Positions 51,857 through 60,721 of a stretch of 64,000 nt of DNA are shown in pieces. Position 1 is the stretch's first letter; each line of letters opens with the position of its first letter. Source of the stretch: Methanocalculus chunghsingensis (GTDB lineage Archaea; Halobacteriota; Methanomicrobia; Methanomicrobiales; Methanocorpusculaceae); assembly GCF_018132105.1 (NCBI RefSeq), contig NZ_JWHL01000004.1, forward strand, positions 62,001 through 126,000, given 5' to 3'. The notes beneath the pieces were generated by a model. That model was given only the letters and a program-made list of their open reading frames with translations, was not told the DNA's origin and made no database searches. The position numbers were made by a program, and so were the translations under genes.

Positions 51857-52681
51857 ATGCAGCAGCTGACAACCATCGCCCGCCCCGTCGATCCCTCGTA
51901 TCCGACGAACCGGGCGATTATCATCCTGATACTCCTGGTCTTCGCGGGAACTTCTCTGTACCGGGGGGCTGATTCGCCTGAATCGTTCATCTCCGGGCTG
52001 ATCGCAGGAGTTGCCGTCTTTCTTGCATGGGCAATCGCCCGGGAGCTCGACCCTGATTCTGAGTATGCCGCGTTTCTTCCGGCTGTGATCTCCATCCCTC
52101 TCCTTGTCTTCATTCCGGTTCACGGTCTTTTGGCATCACTCTTCCTCCTTCTCCTTCTCCGGGTGGTGAATAGGACGACCGGCCTGCCAGCAGGAGTCCT
52201 CGATTCTGCCGCCCTTCTCCTCCTCTCCGGCTGGCTGGTCTCTGCCGGGGTATGGATTGCAGGACCGGCGGCGGTGGCTGCCTTCCTCCTTGACTGGCGG
52301 TTGCGGAGCGGCAATCCCCGGCAGATCTGGTTTGCGGCGGGAACACTCCTCCTGATGCTTGCTCTTATCTTCCTAAGCGGCGGCTTCGGACTCGCTGGAT
52401 CGGATCTTCCCGCCGCCTTCCCGGTCTCCCTCCTGGTGCTCGCCGCCCCCCTCCTCTTTGTTCTGGTCATCCTCAGGGGGGGGCCGATCCGTTCCCCGGA
52501 TGATCGGGGCTCTGAGGTGCTGGATACCGACCGGGTGCAGGCGGCCCGGATTCTCGGCCTCTCCGTTGTGGTGGTAGCGGTTCTGGTTGGGGGGATGGAA
52601 GCGGTTGCGTTGCTGCTTTCAGCATGGGCTGCGCTGGTGGGTCTTGGTATATATGGCTCTATACGGTGGGTGCTGAAATAG
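51857..52681 (+). CDS. Multispanning membrane protein, function unknown
   Basis: About 274 residues with roughly eight hydrophobic helices and no recognisable family motif. Start set at ATG 51857 (MQQLTTIARPVDPSYPTNRAIIILILLVF), because a TATA-like TTTTATAAG at 51809-51817 would place the transcript start near 51840; an in-frame ATG at 51827 is the alternative. It stands alone between unrelated genes. Confidence 0.65.
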   Translation: MQQLTTIARPVDPSYPTNRAIIILILLVFAGTSLYRGADSPESFISGLIAGVAVFLAWAIARELDPDSEYAAFLPAVISIPLLVFIPVHGLLASLFLLLLLRVVNRTTGLPAGVLDSAALLLLSGWLVSAGVWIAGPAAVAAFLLDWRLRSGNPRQIWFAAGTLLLMLALIFLSGGFGLAGSDLPAAFPVSLLVLAAPLLFVLVILRGGPIRSPDDRGSEVLDTDRVQAARILGLSVVVVAVLVGGMEAVALLLSAWAALVGLGIYGSIRWVLK

Positions 52682-52788
52682 CCCGGTTTGAGTAATAAAA
52701 AAAGGAAGGGCGGTTCTGGTAGCCGCCACCGGAGGGATGCAGATCGTTGGTGGGGGAGGGGGTATGTGGTATGGAATGGGGGTGCTGA

Positions 52789-52935
52789 TCAGCCCTGCTT
52801 GTACTCACAGTACTGGCAGAGGGGGCAGGGATAGATCTTTTCATCAGCAGTTTCGAGCCTGATGGACTTTCCACACTTCTTGCAGACGTATCTGCCTGGT
52901 CCTGGCTGGTCGCCACATTTGATCGTCTTTGTCAT
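52789..52935 (-). CDS. Small zinc-ribbon protein (48 residues)
   Basis: From ATG 52935 the frame reads MTKTIKCGDQPGPGRYVCKK and continues with C..C, CPLC and C residues. Two CxxC knuckles (CKKC, CPLCQYC) would bind zinc or iron. 'CGDQPGPGRYVCKKCG' resembles a widespread family of small zinc-ribbon proteins of unknown function. The longer frame to 53226 overlaps the divergent promoter region and has no similarity to anything. Confidence 0.7.
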   Translation of the reverse strand: MTKTIKCGDQPGPGRYVCKKCGKSIRLETADEKIYPCPLCQYCEYKQG

Positions 52936-53086
52936 AGGTATTGTTCGGATGTTTACGAATATATATTTTGTGGATGGATGTACGGGGTCTCTTCGACGAT
53001 AGACGAGCAGTTTGCAGGTGGACGGGTTCCTGGTGGAGTTAATCGTGCAGGATAAGCTTAATGCCGAATCAGGTAATCTTCCTTCC

Positions 53087-54037
53087 ATGAAGCAGGAGGT
53101 ACGGTCCGGTTCGGAACCGGGTATCAGCGTATCAGCCATCGCCGATCTTGTCAGGATCGGGAGGCCGCAGTTCCTTATAGCCGGATTCTTCCTCTTCCTG
53201 CTCGGCTCCCTCTTCTCCGTCTGCACAGGGGTCCCCTTCAGCCCGGAGCGGTTCCTCTGGGGGTATGCTATCGTTGCCGCCGCCCACCTCAGCGTCAGTT
53301 ATAGTAATGAGTATTATGACCGCTCATCTGATGATCCCGCCGCCCGCTCTCCCGTCTCCGGGGGGACGGGGATCCTTCCTCTGCGGCCACATCTGGCAGG
53401 GTATGCCCTCGCTACTGCCATTCTCCTCTCTATTGTATCACTTATTCTTGCCATCGGTTTTGTCATCGCTTTCTCATGGACCGCCGCCATTATCCCGTTT
53501 GTTCTTGCCGGGATAATCCTCTCCTGGGTCTACTCGGCCCCTCCTCTCCGGTTCTGCAGCCGGGGTCTTGGCGAGGTGGCAACCCTCCTGGCATTCGGCT
53601 TCTTCCTCCCCGGGAGCGGGTACTTCGTCATGGCAGGGACGATCAGCAGCGACTTTCTCCTCTTCTCGATCCCGCTCCTCTTCCTCGGCCTCTTCTTCAT
53701 CATCAGCGTTGAGCTCCCGGACCGGGAGGTTGATCTCCGCTCAGGCAAACGGAACCTGGTGACGGCCTATGGCCGGCGGAGGGCACGCCAGGCCATCACC
53801 GGAGCCGGGGCGGCGGCGTGTATCAGCTACCTGGTGTTCCTTCTGGCCGGGCCGCCGCTTTTCGACTGTCCTGCAGGATGGCTCTTCCTCCCCGCCCTTC
53901 TTCCGCTTGCCGCCGGTCTTCTGGGTCTTCACTCATCAGCGGATGAGCGGGATGCGATCTGCAGGGAGGCAGGGATGAACATCGCTTCGCTGACTGTTTT
54001 TATTCTCGGAGGGTGTCTGATTTTGATTGGAGTGTAA
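53087..54037 (+). CDS. UbiA-family prenyltransferase
   Basis: A membrane prenyltransferase of about 316 residues with eight or nine helices. Both aspartate-rich motifs are present in the UbiA pattern: 'SNEYYDRSSDD' (NxxxDxxxD) and 'ELPDREVDLRSGKRNL' (DxxxD), which bind Mg-prenyl diphosphate. It attaches an isoprenoid chain to an aromatic or lipid acceptor, for example in quinone, menaquinone-like or archaeal ether lipid synthesis; the acceptor is not identifiable. ATG 53087 is preferred over upstream non-ATG codons. Confidence 0.87.
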   Translation: MKQEVRSGSEPGISVSAIADLVRIGRPQFLIAGFFLFLLGSLFSVCTGVPFSPERFLWGYAIVAAAHLSVSYSNEYYDRSSDDPAARSPVSGGTGILPLRPHLAGYALATAILLSIVSLILAIGFVIAFSWTAAIIPFVLAGIILSWVYSAPPLRFCSRGLGEVATLLAFGFFLPGSGYFVMAGTISSDFLLFSIPLLFLGLFFIISVELPDREVDLRSGKRNLVTAYGRRRARQAITGAGAAACISYLVFLLAGPPLFDCPAGWLFLPALLPLAAGLLGLHSSADERDAICREAGMNIASLTVFILGGCLILIGV

Positions 54038-54114
54038 GGGGCGTATTAGCACCGGAACGAGGCGAAATGATGATCGGAAGATAGAAGTTGGAGAAGTACA
54101 ACATCTTTCATCAT

Positions 54115-55410
54115 ATGAATGATATTCATGAGGTTTCAATTAAAAATTATCGAGCCATCGATGAGATATCATTTACACCGAAACGTATCAATATTCTTGT
54201 TGGTCCTAATAACAGTGGTAAATCCTCTGTTCTCGAATCGATTGCGTTATTGAAATCCAGTGAGAACAGGTGCGAAGATTCACTGGGGATATACGTTTTA
54301 GGTGAGATTATAAAAAAATATTCAATGAAGTATCTTTTTCATAATCTGGAGAAAACTATTGAGATATCATGTAAAGATATGTGTATTACCCTTCGATATT
54401 ATTCAGAAGGATACCCAAAAGATACAAGCGGCTCTCACATTCGTGACTATTTTAATGAAATAATACAGGACCATTTTAATCAGCCCGATACGATACATCG
54501 AATCAGATCACGGTTCTTTCAGGATAGAAAATATGCAGATAACCCCCAGTGGAAACACCAGGTACGGCGTGACGGATCATCTCCTTTGGACAGCAAGCCT
54601 CGATTTGATCATGATGAGAGGGATGAACGATTCGGAATGTATATTACAGGTCTGGAGAAGAAGATCGAATCGGTTCTCTATCATACAAAGAAAATTGTAT
54701 TTTCAGGCTTTCTGAAGGGATCCCCCGCTCTTCTGTATGTAATCCTGGATAAAGAGAATAGGGACGATATACAGCAGCAGGAAGAGGTATTCGATTTCAT
54801 GAGATACCAGATGAAGAGTTTTCATGAGATACAATCGCCTCTGCATACATCCACAGGATTTGTAAGTGATTATGATACCGGTTCCCAATCGGGGAGGCTT
54901 GATGACCTCCATGATGAAGTGGTTCGAAGAAACCTGATCGTTGAATCCCATAATCGCATCATTTCTAAAATTCCATATATTGAGGACATACGAAAAACAG
55001 ATGAAGGGATGTATGTTTCATTAAGCGGACAGGAGCGGACAATTCCTTTGGCATCAATGGGAGATGGATTCAAATCAATGCTCAGGATTTTTTATCTAAG
55101 TGTTCTGGCAAAGAACGGTGTGATTACTCTGGAAGAGCCGGAACTATCCCTCCATCCGGGATATATTGAGATGCTCGCAGAAGCAATCATCTTTTGCTCA
55201 AAGGAAACACAGTTCTTTATTTCAACTCATTCCAACGACCTCATTCAAAGTCTGCTTGAGGTAGCGGACCAGAATACCTGCCTGGATTCCATTCAGATTA
55301 TCAAAATGCATCCACGACTTGATGCTCATACGATAGAAATCGAAGAGATCCCCGGAGGAGAAGCTCTCGATGATATCGAGACGATCAGGATCGATCTCCG
55401 GGGGATCTGA
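54115..55410 (+). CDS. AAA ATPase (OLD-like) of a second ATPase-TOPRIM pair
   Basis: A 431-residue ATPase starting at ATG 54115 (MNDIHEVSIKNYRAIDEISF); a TTG at 54088 is in frame. Walker A is 'VGPNNSGKSSVLESIALL', the signature region 'PLASMGDGFKSMLRIFYL', Walker B 'VITLEEPELSLHPGYIEML', switch 'FISTHSNDLIQSL'. This is the OLD/AAA_15 pattern. Base composition is markedly richer in A and T than the neighbouring UbiA and hsdR genes, a sign of transfer. The next gene, one base after its stop, encodes a TOPRIM-like partner. Together they look like a two-gene defence module unrelated in detail to the pair at 19315. Confidence 0.85.
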   Translation: MNDIHEVSIKNYRAIDEISFTPKRINILVGPNNSGKSSVLESIALLKSSENRCEDSLGIYVLGEIIKKYSMKYLFHNLEKTIEISCKDMCITLRYYSEGYPKDTSGSHIRDYFNEIIQDHFNQPDTIHRIRSRFFQDRKYADNPQWKHQVRRDGSSPLDSKPRFDHDERDERFGMYITGLEKKIESVLYHTKKIVFSGFLKGSPALLYVILDKENRDDIQQQEEVFDFMRYQMKSFHEIQSPLHTSTGFVSDYDTGSQSGRLDDLHDEVVRRNLIVESHNRIISKIPYIEDIRKTDEGMYVSLSGQERTIPLASMGDGFKSMLRIFYLSVLAKNGVITLEEPELSLHPGYIEMLAEAIIFCSKETQFFISTHSNDLIQSLLEVADQNTCLDSIQIIKMHPRLDAHTIEIEEIPGGEALDDIETIRIDLRGI

Positions 55411-55411
55411 G

Positions 55412-56092
55412 TTGATACGTCCGATGTTATGCGAGGGGAAACATGACTGCTGGTTTTTGGATGAGGTGATACGGCAGGAATGCTCCATACCCCCGCTCTG
55501 TTTCCATAAGGATCTGGGAGGGTTTCAGAAGTGCTATCGTTCGGAATATCATTCCACCCAACGCAGCTTCGTCATTCTCTCTGACAATGGACATGAGTTG
55601 ATGGCCAGATATGTCCCCGCTATTATGGATTTCTTCGGCACCATGAGACTGAATCTGCACTACATCGTTCTGAAGGATGCAGATTACTGTAAGCCTGCAG
55701 ATTTACTGGCACAGTATTGTGACGGAATGAACCAAATTCTGAAGACGAAAAAGAGAGGTGGCATTACAATACGGCAGGAGCAGGCAGATCACACCATTTC
55801 GATGATCTCTGAGAGCGATGATCGTTTCTCGTTCCACTTCCACTTCGTATTCATCCCCCAGAGTCTGGAAGAGACCATTGTAGCGAAGTCTTTGGAGATG
55901 AATCGATCATGTATCAGAGGTGGTACGGCAGGAGTGAGTACGGACCCTCATAAAGCATTGAATGATATTGCACGCCACTTAGACCTCGATGATAAAGAGG
56001 CACTTATCCGACATTCTGTGAAGGAACAATGGTTCAGTGATGAAGACTGGTATACCGATCTTCTCAGCAGCATACAACAGCTGAATAGCTAA
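55412..56092 (+). CDS. TOPRIM-like protein, partner of the AAA ATPase
   Basis: About 226 residues. The first good start is TTG 55412, placed after GGGGGATC, or ATG 55424; both leave the N-terminal 'MLCEGKHDCWFLDEVI' intact, the acidic strand-helix that begins TOPRIM domains. 'HYIVLKDADYCKPADLL' supplies the second acidic motif (DxD). 'HFHFVFIPQSLEETIV' and the C-terminal helices are not recognised. By analogy with OLD nucleases and PARIS-like pairs it is a candidate nuclease effector. Low GC like its partner. Confidence 0.75.
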   Translation: MIRPMLCEGKHDCWFLDEVIRQECSIPPLCFHKDLGGFQKCYRSEYHSTQRSFVILSDNGHELMARYVPAIMDFFGTMRLNLHYIVLKDADYCKPADLLAQYCDGMNQILKTKKRGGITIRQEQADHTISMISESDDRFSFHFHFVFIPQSLEETIVAKSLEMNRSCIRGGTAGVSTDPHKALNDIARHLDLDDKEALIRHSVKEQWFSDEDWYTDLLSSIQQLNS

Positions 56093-56299
56093 TCCAATCT
56101 CAATAACGTACAACTCAGTAATACATACAACATACATGCAGGAAGCAACTATTCGGAAATTCCGAACAGTTCAAAGGAAGAGGATAAGGACATCGAAAGA
56201 GGAGGCGAAGGTGAGAAAGAGCCACTGCTTTTCTGGAGGAGGAAGAACCACCCCTAAGAACCAACTCTCCGGAAAAAACGGAACGTTCATAGCTCACAT

Positions 56300-56571
56300 T
56301 CAGGGAAAAACCGAGTATCTCTTCCCTGCTTTTTACCCGGTGAAAGATTATGCGGCCGTCATCGGTCAGTTCAAAGCCGATCCTTTAACTGCCAATGCGA
56401 ATCCTGAAATACCCCGGCATACCTCTCATCCGGCTGATGTCGAAGTCAGAAAAGATGTCATCAGAATCCGGAATTTTCTCAAAAAACTATCTCTTCAATA
56501 CATTTTTGAAAAAGGTTCTGAATTCTTGACAGATCCTTCAGAAATGTCTTTTTATAGAAACAATCTGGCAT
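56300..56571 (-). pseudogene. RelE-type toxin, frameshifted and with an internal stop
   Basis: From ATG 56571 the frame reads MPDCFYKKTFLKDLSRIQN and ends at a TGA just past a run of six A (56481-56486). Shifting frame there continues into a perfect RelE C-terminal half: FEKIPDSDDIFSDFDISRM, MRGMPGYFRIRIGS, a TAA at 56385-56387 where tyrosine (TAC) is expected, then RIGFELTDDGRIIFHRVKSREEIL and the stop at 56300. The total length of 272 bases matches a ~90-codon toxin with one indel. The antitoxin remnant is directly upstream. Confidence 0.85.
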
Positions 56572-56572
56572 T

Positions 56573-56785
56573 TCAGGCAGATTCCTTCAGTTTCCTGTAC
56601 TTTTTCAGAGCCTGGTTGCGATCCAGAGGTTCTTCTTCATCAGATTCGTGGATATATTTTTCAAGCCCATAATCCTCAATAATCGATTCAGTCTTTTCGA
56701 ATGTTGAGATATCGATCACCACGCTGACGGCCTTGTTATCCTCTGAAACGATATACTGGCTTGTATCTCTAATATACCGTTGGCC
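56573..56785 (-). pseudogene. Antitoxin gene remnant upstream of the dead RelE
   Basis: The minus-strand frame reads RYIRDTSQYIVSEDNKAVSV, then VIDISTFEKTESIIEDYGLEK and a C-terminal helix ending KKYRKLKESA before the stop at 56573, one base ahead of the toxin ATG. This is the typical archaeal partner of RelE. No start codon is in frame: an upstream TGA closes the frame, and the ATGs of the preceding repeat (ATGGGACATATGGGTAATG) are in another frame, so a frameshift at the 5' end is likely. Confidence 0.8.
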
Positions 56786-56880
56786 TCATTACCCATATGT
56801 CCCATTATGTGATTTTTATACTGCGAAACGACAGGCTCCATACTTATACCGTTGGCCTCATTACCCATATGTCCCATTAT
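56773..56880. repeat. Two perfect 36-bp direct repeats before the dead antitoxin
   Basis: The same 36 bases occur at 56773-56808 and 56845-56880, 72 bases apart. They contain CATATG and, on the minus strand, several ATGs. The first copy runs into the antitoxin remnant, so the repeats are either duplicated operator/leader sequence of the toxin-antitoxin unit or the result of slippage that destroyed the start. Confidence 0.85.
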
Positions 56881-56941
56881 ACCATAAAGCCTCTATGCAG
56901 TATGCACATCCAGAAGATCCTTTCAGCAGAAAAGAGCTCTT

Positions 56942-57307
56942 TTGATAATGCTCACCAGTCCAAGGAGAGGATTACACAGAATTGGAAAGAAGGGGGAGGG
57001 GGGTGGAGAGACGGACAGACACCGTGCAAGTACCATGCAAGTACCATGCAAGTACCATGCAAGTACCCCGCAAGTTGTTACCATACTACAAGCTGCTCTT
57101 CATGAAAACAGATCACGTGGTGAACTCCAGGAAGCTGCACAATTAAAAAACAGAGATAATTTCCGTAAAAACTACTTAAAACCCCTTGTAGAAGACGGAC
57201 TCCTTGAACCAATGATCCCCGATAAACCACGCAGCCCGAAGCAGCGGTACCGCACCACCGCCGCCGGGCGTGCACTCATCAAAGCAGCCGGGGAGGAGGA
57301 GAGATGA
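56942..57307 (+). CDS. Winged-helix domain protein, probably the C-terminal remnant of a larger regulator
   Basis: The last ~75 residues ('PQVVTILQAALHENRSRGELQEAAQLKNRDNFRKNYLKPLVEDGLLEPMIPDKPRSPKQRYRTTAAGRALI') are the winged helix that ends AlbA_2-type ATP-binding and Fic-type proteins, where it follows a repetitive Pro-Gln-Val linker. Here the linker is an 11-bp tandem repeat and the catalytic part is missing, so the gene is likely a 3' fragment. The stop overlaps the hsdR start (ATGA), so its translation may be coupled to hsdR. The start is arbitrary. Confidence 0.6.
   Translation: MIMLTSPRRGLHRIGKKGEGGGETDRHRASTMQVPCKYHASTPQVVTILQAALHENRSRGELQEAAQLKNRDNFRKNYLKPLVEDGLLEPMIPDKPRSPKQRYRTTAAGRALIKAAGEEER
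57026..57075. repeat. 11-bp tandem repeat GCAAGTACCAT, about 4.5 copies
   Basis: Three exact units at 57026-57058, a fourth ending CCC (57059-57069) and a partial fifth. Eleven is not a multiple of three, so gain or loss of one unit shifts the reading frame leading into the winged-helix domain upstream of hsdR. Confidence 0.9.
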
Positions 57308-60300
57308 CCCCTGCCGGATATACGGAAGATGCCCTCGTTGAGCAGCCCGCCATTGCAGTCTTCAGGGAGCTTGGCTGGGAGGCGATCAACGCCTATGACG
57401 AGTTTGATCACGGTGTCAGCACCCTGGGCAGGGAGACGAAATCCGAGGTCATTCTCAAGAGAAATCTGCGTGAAGCCCTGCTCCGGCTCAACCCGGATGC
57501 ATCCGTCGAGGCAGTCCATGAAGCAATTGCGGATCTCACCCGTGACCGCTCCCGGATGAGCATGGCCGCCGCCAACAGGGAGATCTATCACCTGCTGAAG
57601 AATGGTATCCGGGTGCCGGTTCCGGACCCGGATGGCGATGGCGAGACGATTGAGCTTCTGCGGATCATCGACTGGGAGAAGAGCAGAAACAACGACTTCC
57701 TCCTCTGCTCCCAGTTCTGGGTCACCGGGGAGATGCACACCCGGCGGGCCGATCTCGTCGGCTTCGTCAATGGCATCCCATTCCTCATAATCGAGCTGAA
57801 AGCCGCCCACCGCAGGCTTGAGACGGGATTTTCCGGCAATATCCGGGATTACAAAGATACCATTCCCCAGATCTTCCAGCCAAATGCGATGATCATCGTC
57901 TCAAACGGGAGCCAGAGCAGGGTTGGGAGCGTCACTGCGGGATGGGAACACTTTGCGGAATGGAAGAAGGTGGGGAGTGAGAAGGAGCCGGGGCGTATCT
58001 CGCTTGAGACGATGCTCCATGGGATCTGTGCACCGGACCGCCTCCTCGATATCGTCGAGAACTTCACCCTCTTCCAGGAGATCCCGGGGGGCCTCATCAA
58101 GCTGGTCGCAAAGAATCACCAGTACCTCGGTGTCAATAATGCAATCGACGCCCTCACCGATATCCGGGAGCGGGATGGCAAACTCGGTGTCTTCTGGCAT
58201 ACCCAGGGGAGCGGCAAGAGCGTCTCGATGATCTTCTTTGCCCAGAAGGTCCTCCGGAGAGTTCCCGGCAACTGGACATTTGTCATCGTCACCGACCGGC
58301 AGGAGCTTGATACACAGATCTACAGGAACTTCGTATCGGCAGGGGTTGTGACCGAGAATAAAGCACAGGCAGAGAGCAGCCTCCATCTCCGGCAGCTGCT
58401 CACCGAGGATCACCGGTACGTCTTCACCCTCATTCACAAGTTCAGGACTGATAAGGGAGAGCGGCACCCGGTCCTCTCCGGACGGGGGGATATCATCGTC
58501 ATCACCGACGAGGCGCACCGGAGCCAGTACGATACCCTTGCAATGAATATGCGGACCTCCCTTCCGAATGCCGCCTTCCTCGCCTTCACCGGAACCCCGC
58601 TGATCGCCACCGAAGAGAGGACCCGGCAGGTCTTTGGTGAGTATATCAGCGTCTATGACTTCAAGCAGTCGGTGGATGATGGTGCGACCGTCCCGCTCTA
58701 TTATGAGAACCGGATCCCGCAGCTCCAGCTGACGAACGAGAATCTCAATACCGATATGGCAGCACTCCTCGAAGCTGACGAGCTTGATGAGGCAGAGGAG
58801 AAGAAGCTTGAGCGTGAGTTTGCACGGGAATATCACCTGATCACGCGGGATGACCGGCTCGAGGCAATTGCACGCGACCTCGTCGATCACTTCACCGGTC
58901 GGGGTTTCCGGGGCAAGGCGATGATGATCGCAATCGACAAGGCGACCGCCATCCGGATGCATGACAAGGTCAGGAGATACTGGGATACCAGGATCAGTGA
59001 CCTTGTTGCAGAATCTACCGGGGCAGAGGGTGCTGACCGGCAGGAGCTCCTCGATACGATCGCCTGGATGAGAGAGACGGATATGGCGGTCGTCGTCTCA
59101 CAGGGGCAGAACGAGATCGCGGAGATGGCTGAGAAAGGGCTTGATATCAGGCCTCACCGCAGGCGGATGGTTGATGAGGATCTCGAGACGCGGTTCAAGC
59201 GGTCCGACGATCCCTTCCGGCTGGTCTTCGTCTGTGCAATGTGGATTACCTGCTTTGATGTCCCAAGCTGCTCGACCCTGTACCTCGACAAGCCGATGCG
59301 CAACCACACCCTGATGCAGACGATAGCACGGGCAAATCGGGTCTATCCCGGGAAGGTGAGCGGGTTAATCGTCGATTATGTCGGGGTCTTCAGGAATCTT
59401 GAGAAGGCCCTTGCCATCTATGGTGCAGGGGGGGAGGGCGATACTCCGGTGGAGGATAAATCCGCTCTTGTTACCGCACTTCAGCAGGCACTCTCCGAGA
59501 CCCGGAGCCTCTGCGAGGAGCATGATGTCGATATTGATGCGATACAGGCTGCGGAAGGATTTGACCGTATCGCCCTGAAGGATCGTGCTGTTGAGGCCCT
59601 CCTCGTCTCAGAAGATATCAAACGGCGTTTTCTCGACTGCGCAAATGTGGTCCAGCGGCTGTATAAGGCGGTCCTTCCGGACCCGGAGGCGAGACGGTTT
59701 GCCGCCCATGTCTCACCGATCCGGTTCATCGCCGATGGTATCCGGTCGCTCATGCCGCCGGTTGATATCTCAAACGTGATGGAGCAGGTCGGGGAGCTGC
59801 TTGACCGGTCGATAGCCACCGATGGCTACACCATACGTGAATCGGATCAGCAGTATGGAGAAGAGCAGCTGATTGACATCAGCGGGATCGATTTTGAAGA
59901 GCTTGCCCAAAAGTTCAGACAAGGCAAGAAAAGGACGATGAACGAGAGGCTGAAGGGAAGCGTCGCCCGAAAACTGATGGCGATGGTCCGGCTCAACCGC
60001 ACCCGGATGGATTATCTCGAGCAGTTCCAGAAGATGATCGAAGAATATAATGCCGGGAAGCTGAGCGACGACGAGTTCTTTCACCGGCTCGTCGCCTTCA
60101 CGAAGAGTTTAAACGAGGAGGAGCAGCGGACCGTCAGCGAACAGCTGAATGAGGAGGAGCTGGCGATCTTTGACCTCCTGACAAAGCCGATGATCGAGCT
60201 CTCAGCCGCCGAGAGGAAGCGGGTGAAGGCAACCGCCCGGAAGCTCCTTGCCACCCTGAAGGAGGAGAAGCTCGTCCTCGACTGGCGCAAACGCCAGCAG

Positions 60301-60456
60301 ACGCTCTCAGATGTCCGCCGGACGATTAATACGATGCTGGATGAGTGCCTCCCGGAGGTCTACACGACGGAGCTGTATGAGGAGAAGACGACCGCCGTCT
60401 TTCAGCATGTGTATGATGTGTATTATGGGGGAGGGGAGAGTGTGTATGCGGGGTAG
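57304..60456 (+). CDS. hsdR: Type I restriction enzyme R subunit (HsdR), without hsdM or hsdS
   Basis: A complete 1050-residue motor-nuclease subunit. N-terminal PD-(D/E)xK nuclease: 'HTRRADLVGFVNGIPFLIIELKAAHR' (Asp and ExK). SF2 translocase: Walker A 'FWHTQGSGKSVSMIFFAQ', 'VIVTDRQELDTQI', DEAD-type 'VITDEAHRSQYDTLA', motif III 'LAFTGTPLI', and motif VI 'NHTLMQTIARANRVYPGK'. The C-terminal helical region (about 850-1050) normally contacts HsdM. No methylase or specificity gene lies within the window on either side, and the downstream 260 bases are empty, so the subunit is orphaned here or works with partners elsewhere. It overlaps the upstream winged-helix frame by four bases. Confidence 0.95.
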   Translation: MTPAGYTEDALVEQPAIAVFRELGWEAINAYDEFDHGVSTLGRETKSEVILKRNLREALLRLNPDASVEAVHEAIADLTRDRSRMSMAAANREIYHLLKNGIRVPVPDPDGDGETIELLRIIDWEKSRNNDFLLCSQFWVTGEMHTRRADLVGFVNGIPFLIIELKAAHRRLETGFSGNIRDYKDTIPQIFQPNAMIIVSNGSQSRVGSVTAGWEHFAEWKKVGSEKEPGRISLETMLHGICAPDRLLDIVENFTLFQEIPGGLIKLVAKNHQYLGVNNAIDALTDIRERDGKLGVFWHTQGSGKSVSMIFFAQKVLRRVPGNWTFVIVTDRQELDTQIYRNFVSAGVVTENKAQAESSLHLRQLLTEDHRYVFTLIHKFRTDKGERHPVLSGRGDIIVITDEAHRSQYDTLAMNMRTSLPNAAFLAFTGTPLIATEERTRQVFGEYISVYDFKQSVDDGATVPLYYENRIPQLQLTNENLNTDMAALLEADELDEAEEKKLEREFAREYHLITRDDRLEAIARDLVDHFTGRGFRGKAMMIAIDKATAIRMHDKVRRYWDTRISDLVAESTGAEGADRQELLDTIAWMRETDMAVVVSQGQNEIAEMAEKGLDIRPHRRRMVDEDLETRFKRSDDPFRLVFVCAMWITCFDVPSCSTLYLDKPMRNHTLMQTIARANRVYPGKVSGLIVDYVGVFRNLEKALAIYGAGGEGDTPVEDKSALVTALQQALSETRSLCEEHDVDIDAIQAAEGFDRIALKDRAVEALLVSEDIKRRFLDCANVVQRLYKAVLPDPEARRFAAHVSPIRFIADGIRSLMPPVDISNVMEQVGELLDRSIATDGYTIRESDQQYGEEQLIDISGIDFEELAQKFRQGKKRTMNERLKGSVARKLMAMVRLNRTRMDYLEQFQKMIEEYNAGKLSDDEFFHRLVAFTKSLNEEEQRTVSEQLNEEELAIFDLLTKPMIELSAAERKRVKATARKLLATLKEEKLVLDWRKRQQTLSDVRRTINTMLDECLPEVYTTELYEEKTTAVFQHVYDVYYGGGESVYAG

Positions 60457-60721
60457 GGGGAGATTTTTTCATCCATTAAATAACCCAAGTTGCTCATCTC
60501 CTCTCGGCCTTTTTCTTTTTTAATTATGTTAAAATGAGAATAAGGCTAGAATAGACCTTCCCCTCCAGAGGTAATCATTGTCTCTACACCGTCGAGACAA
60601 TTGATCTAACCAATCATCATGACTCCATGCGGGATAACCACCCCATAAGCACCTGTCATATCATTCCCATAACCCCCATTAAATAGTGATAAAACATCCT
60701 TCAAAGGGAAGTGTGTGTTCT
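60457..60721. other. Intergenic region with an 8-bp inverted repeat
   Basis: No gene seen. ATTGTCTC (60577-60584) and GAGACAAT (60594-60601) form a perfect 8-bp inverted repeat around nine bases. It may be a hairpin or a protein site. A T-run after hsdR (60511-60524) could terminate that gene. Confidence 0.4.

Noticed and set aside
56136-56672. Plus-strand open frame of 178 residues
   Set aside because: It lies over the minus-strand toxin and antitoxin remnants, is of low complexity in amino-acid use, lacks any recognisable domain and has no ribosome site.
56773-57075. CRISPR array from the 36-bp and 11-bp repeats
   Set aside because: Only two copies of the 36-bp unit and the 11-bp units are directly adjacent without spacers; no cas genes are present.
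57901-58962. Long minus-strand open frame of 353 residues inside hsdR
   Set aside because: It is antisense to a gene with complete HsdR motifs and shows no motif of its own; GC-rich coding sequence produces such frames often.
60577-60601. Inverted repeat containing ACAATTG as a member of the sulfur palindrome set
   Set aside because: It is GAGACAATTGATC, lacking the TTCAC/GTGAA arms, and no sulfur gene follows.
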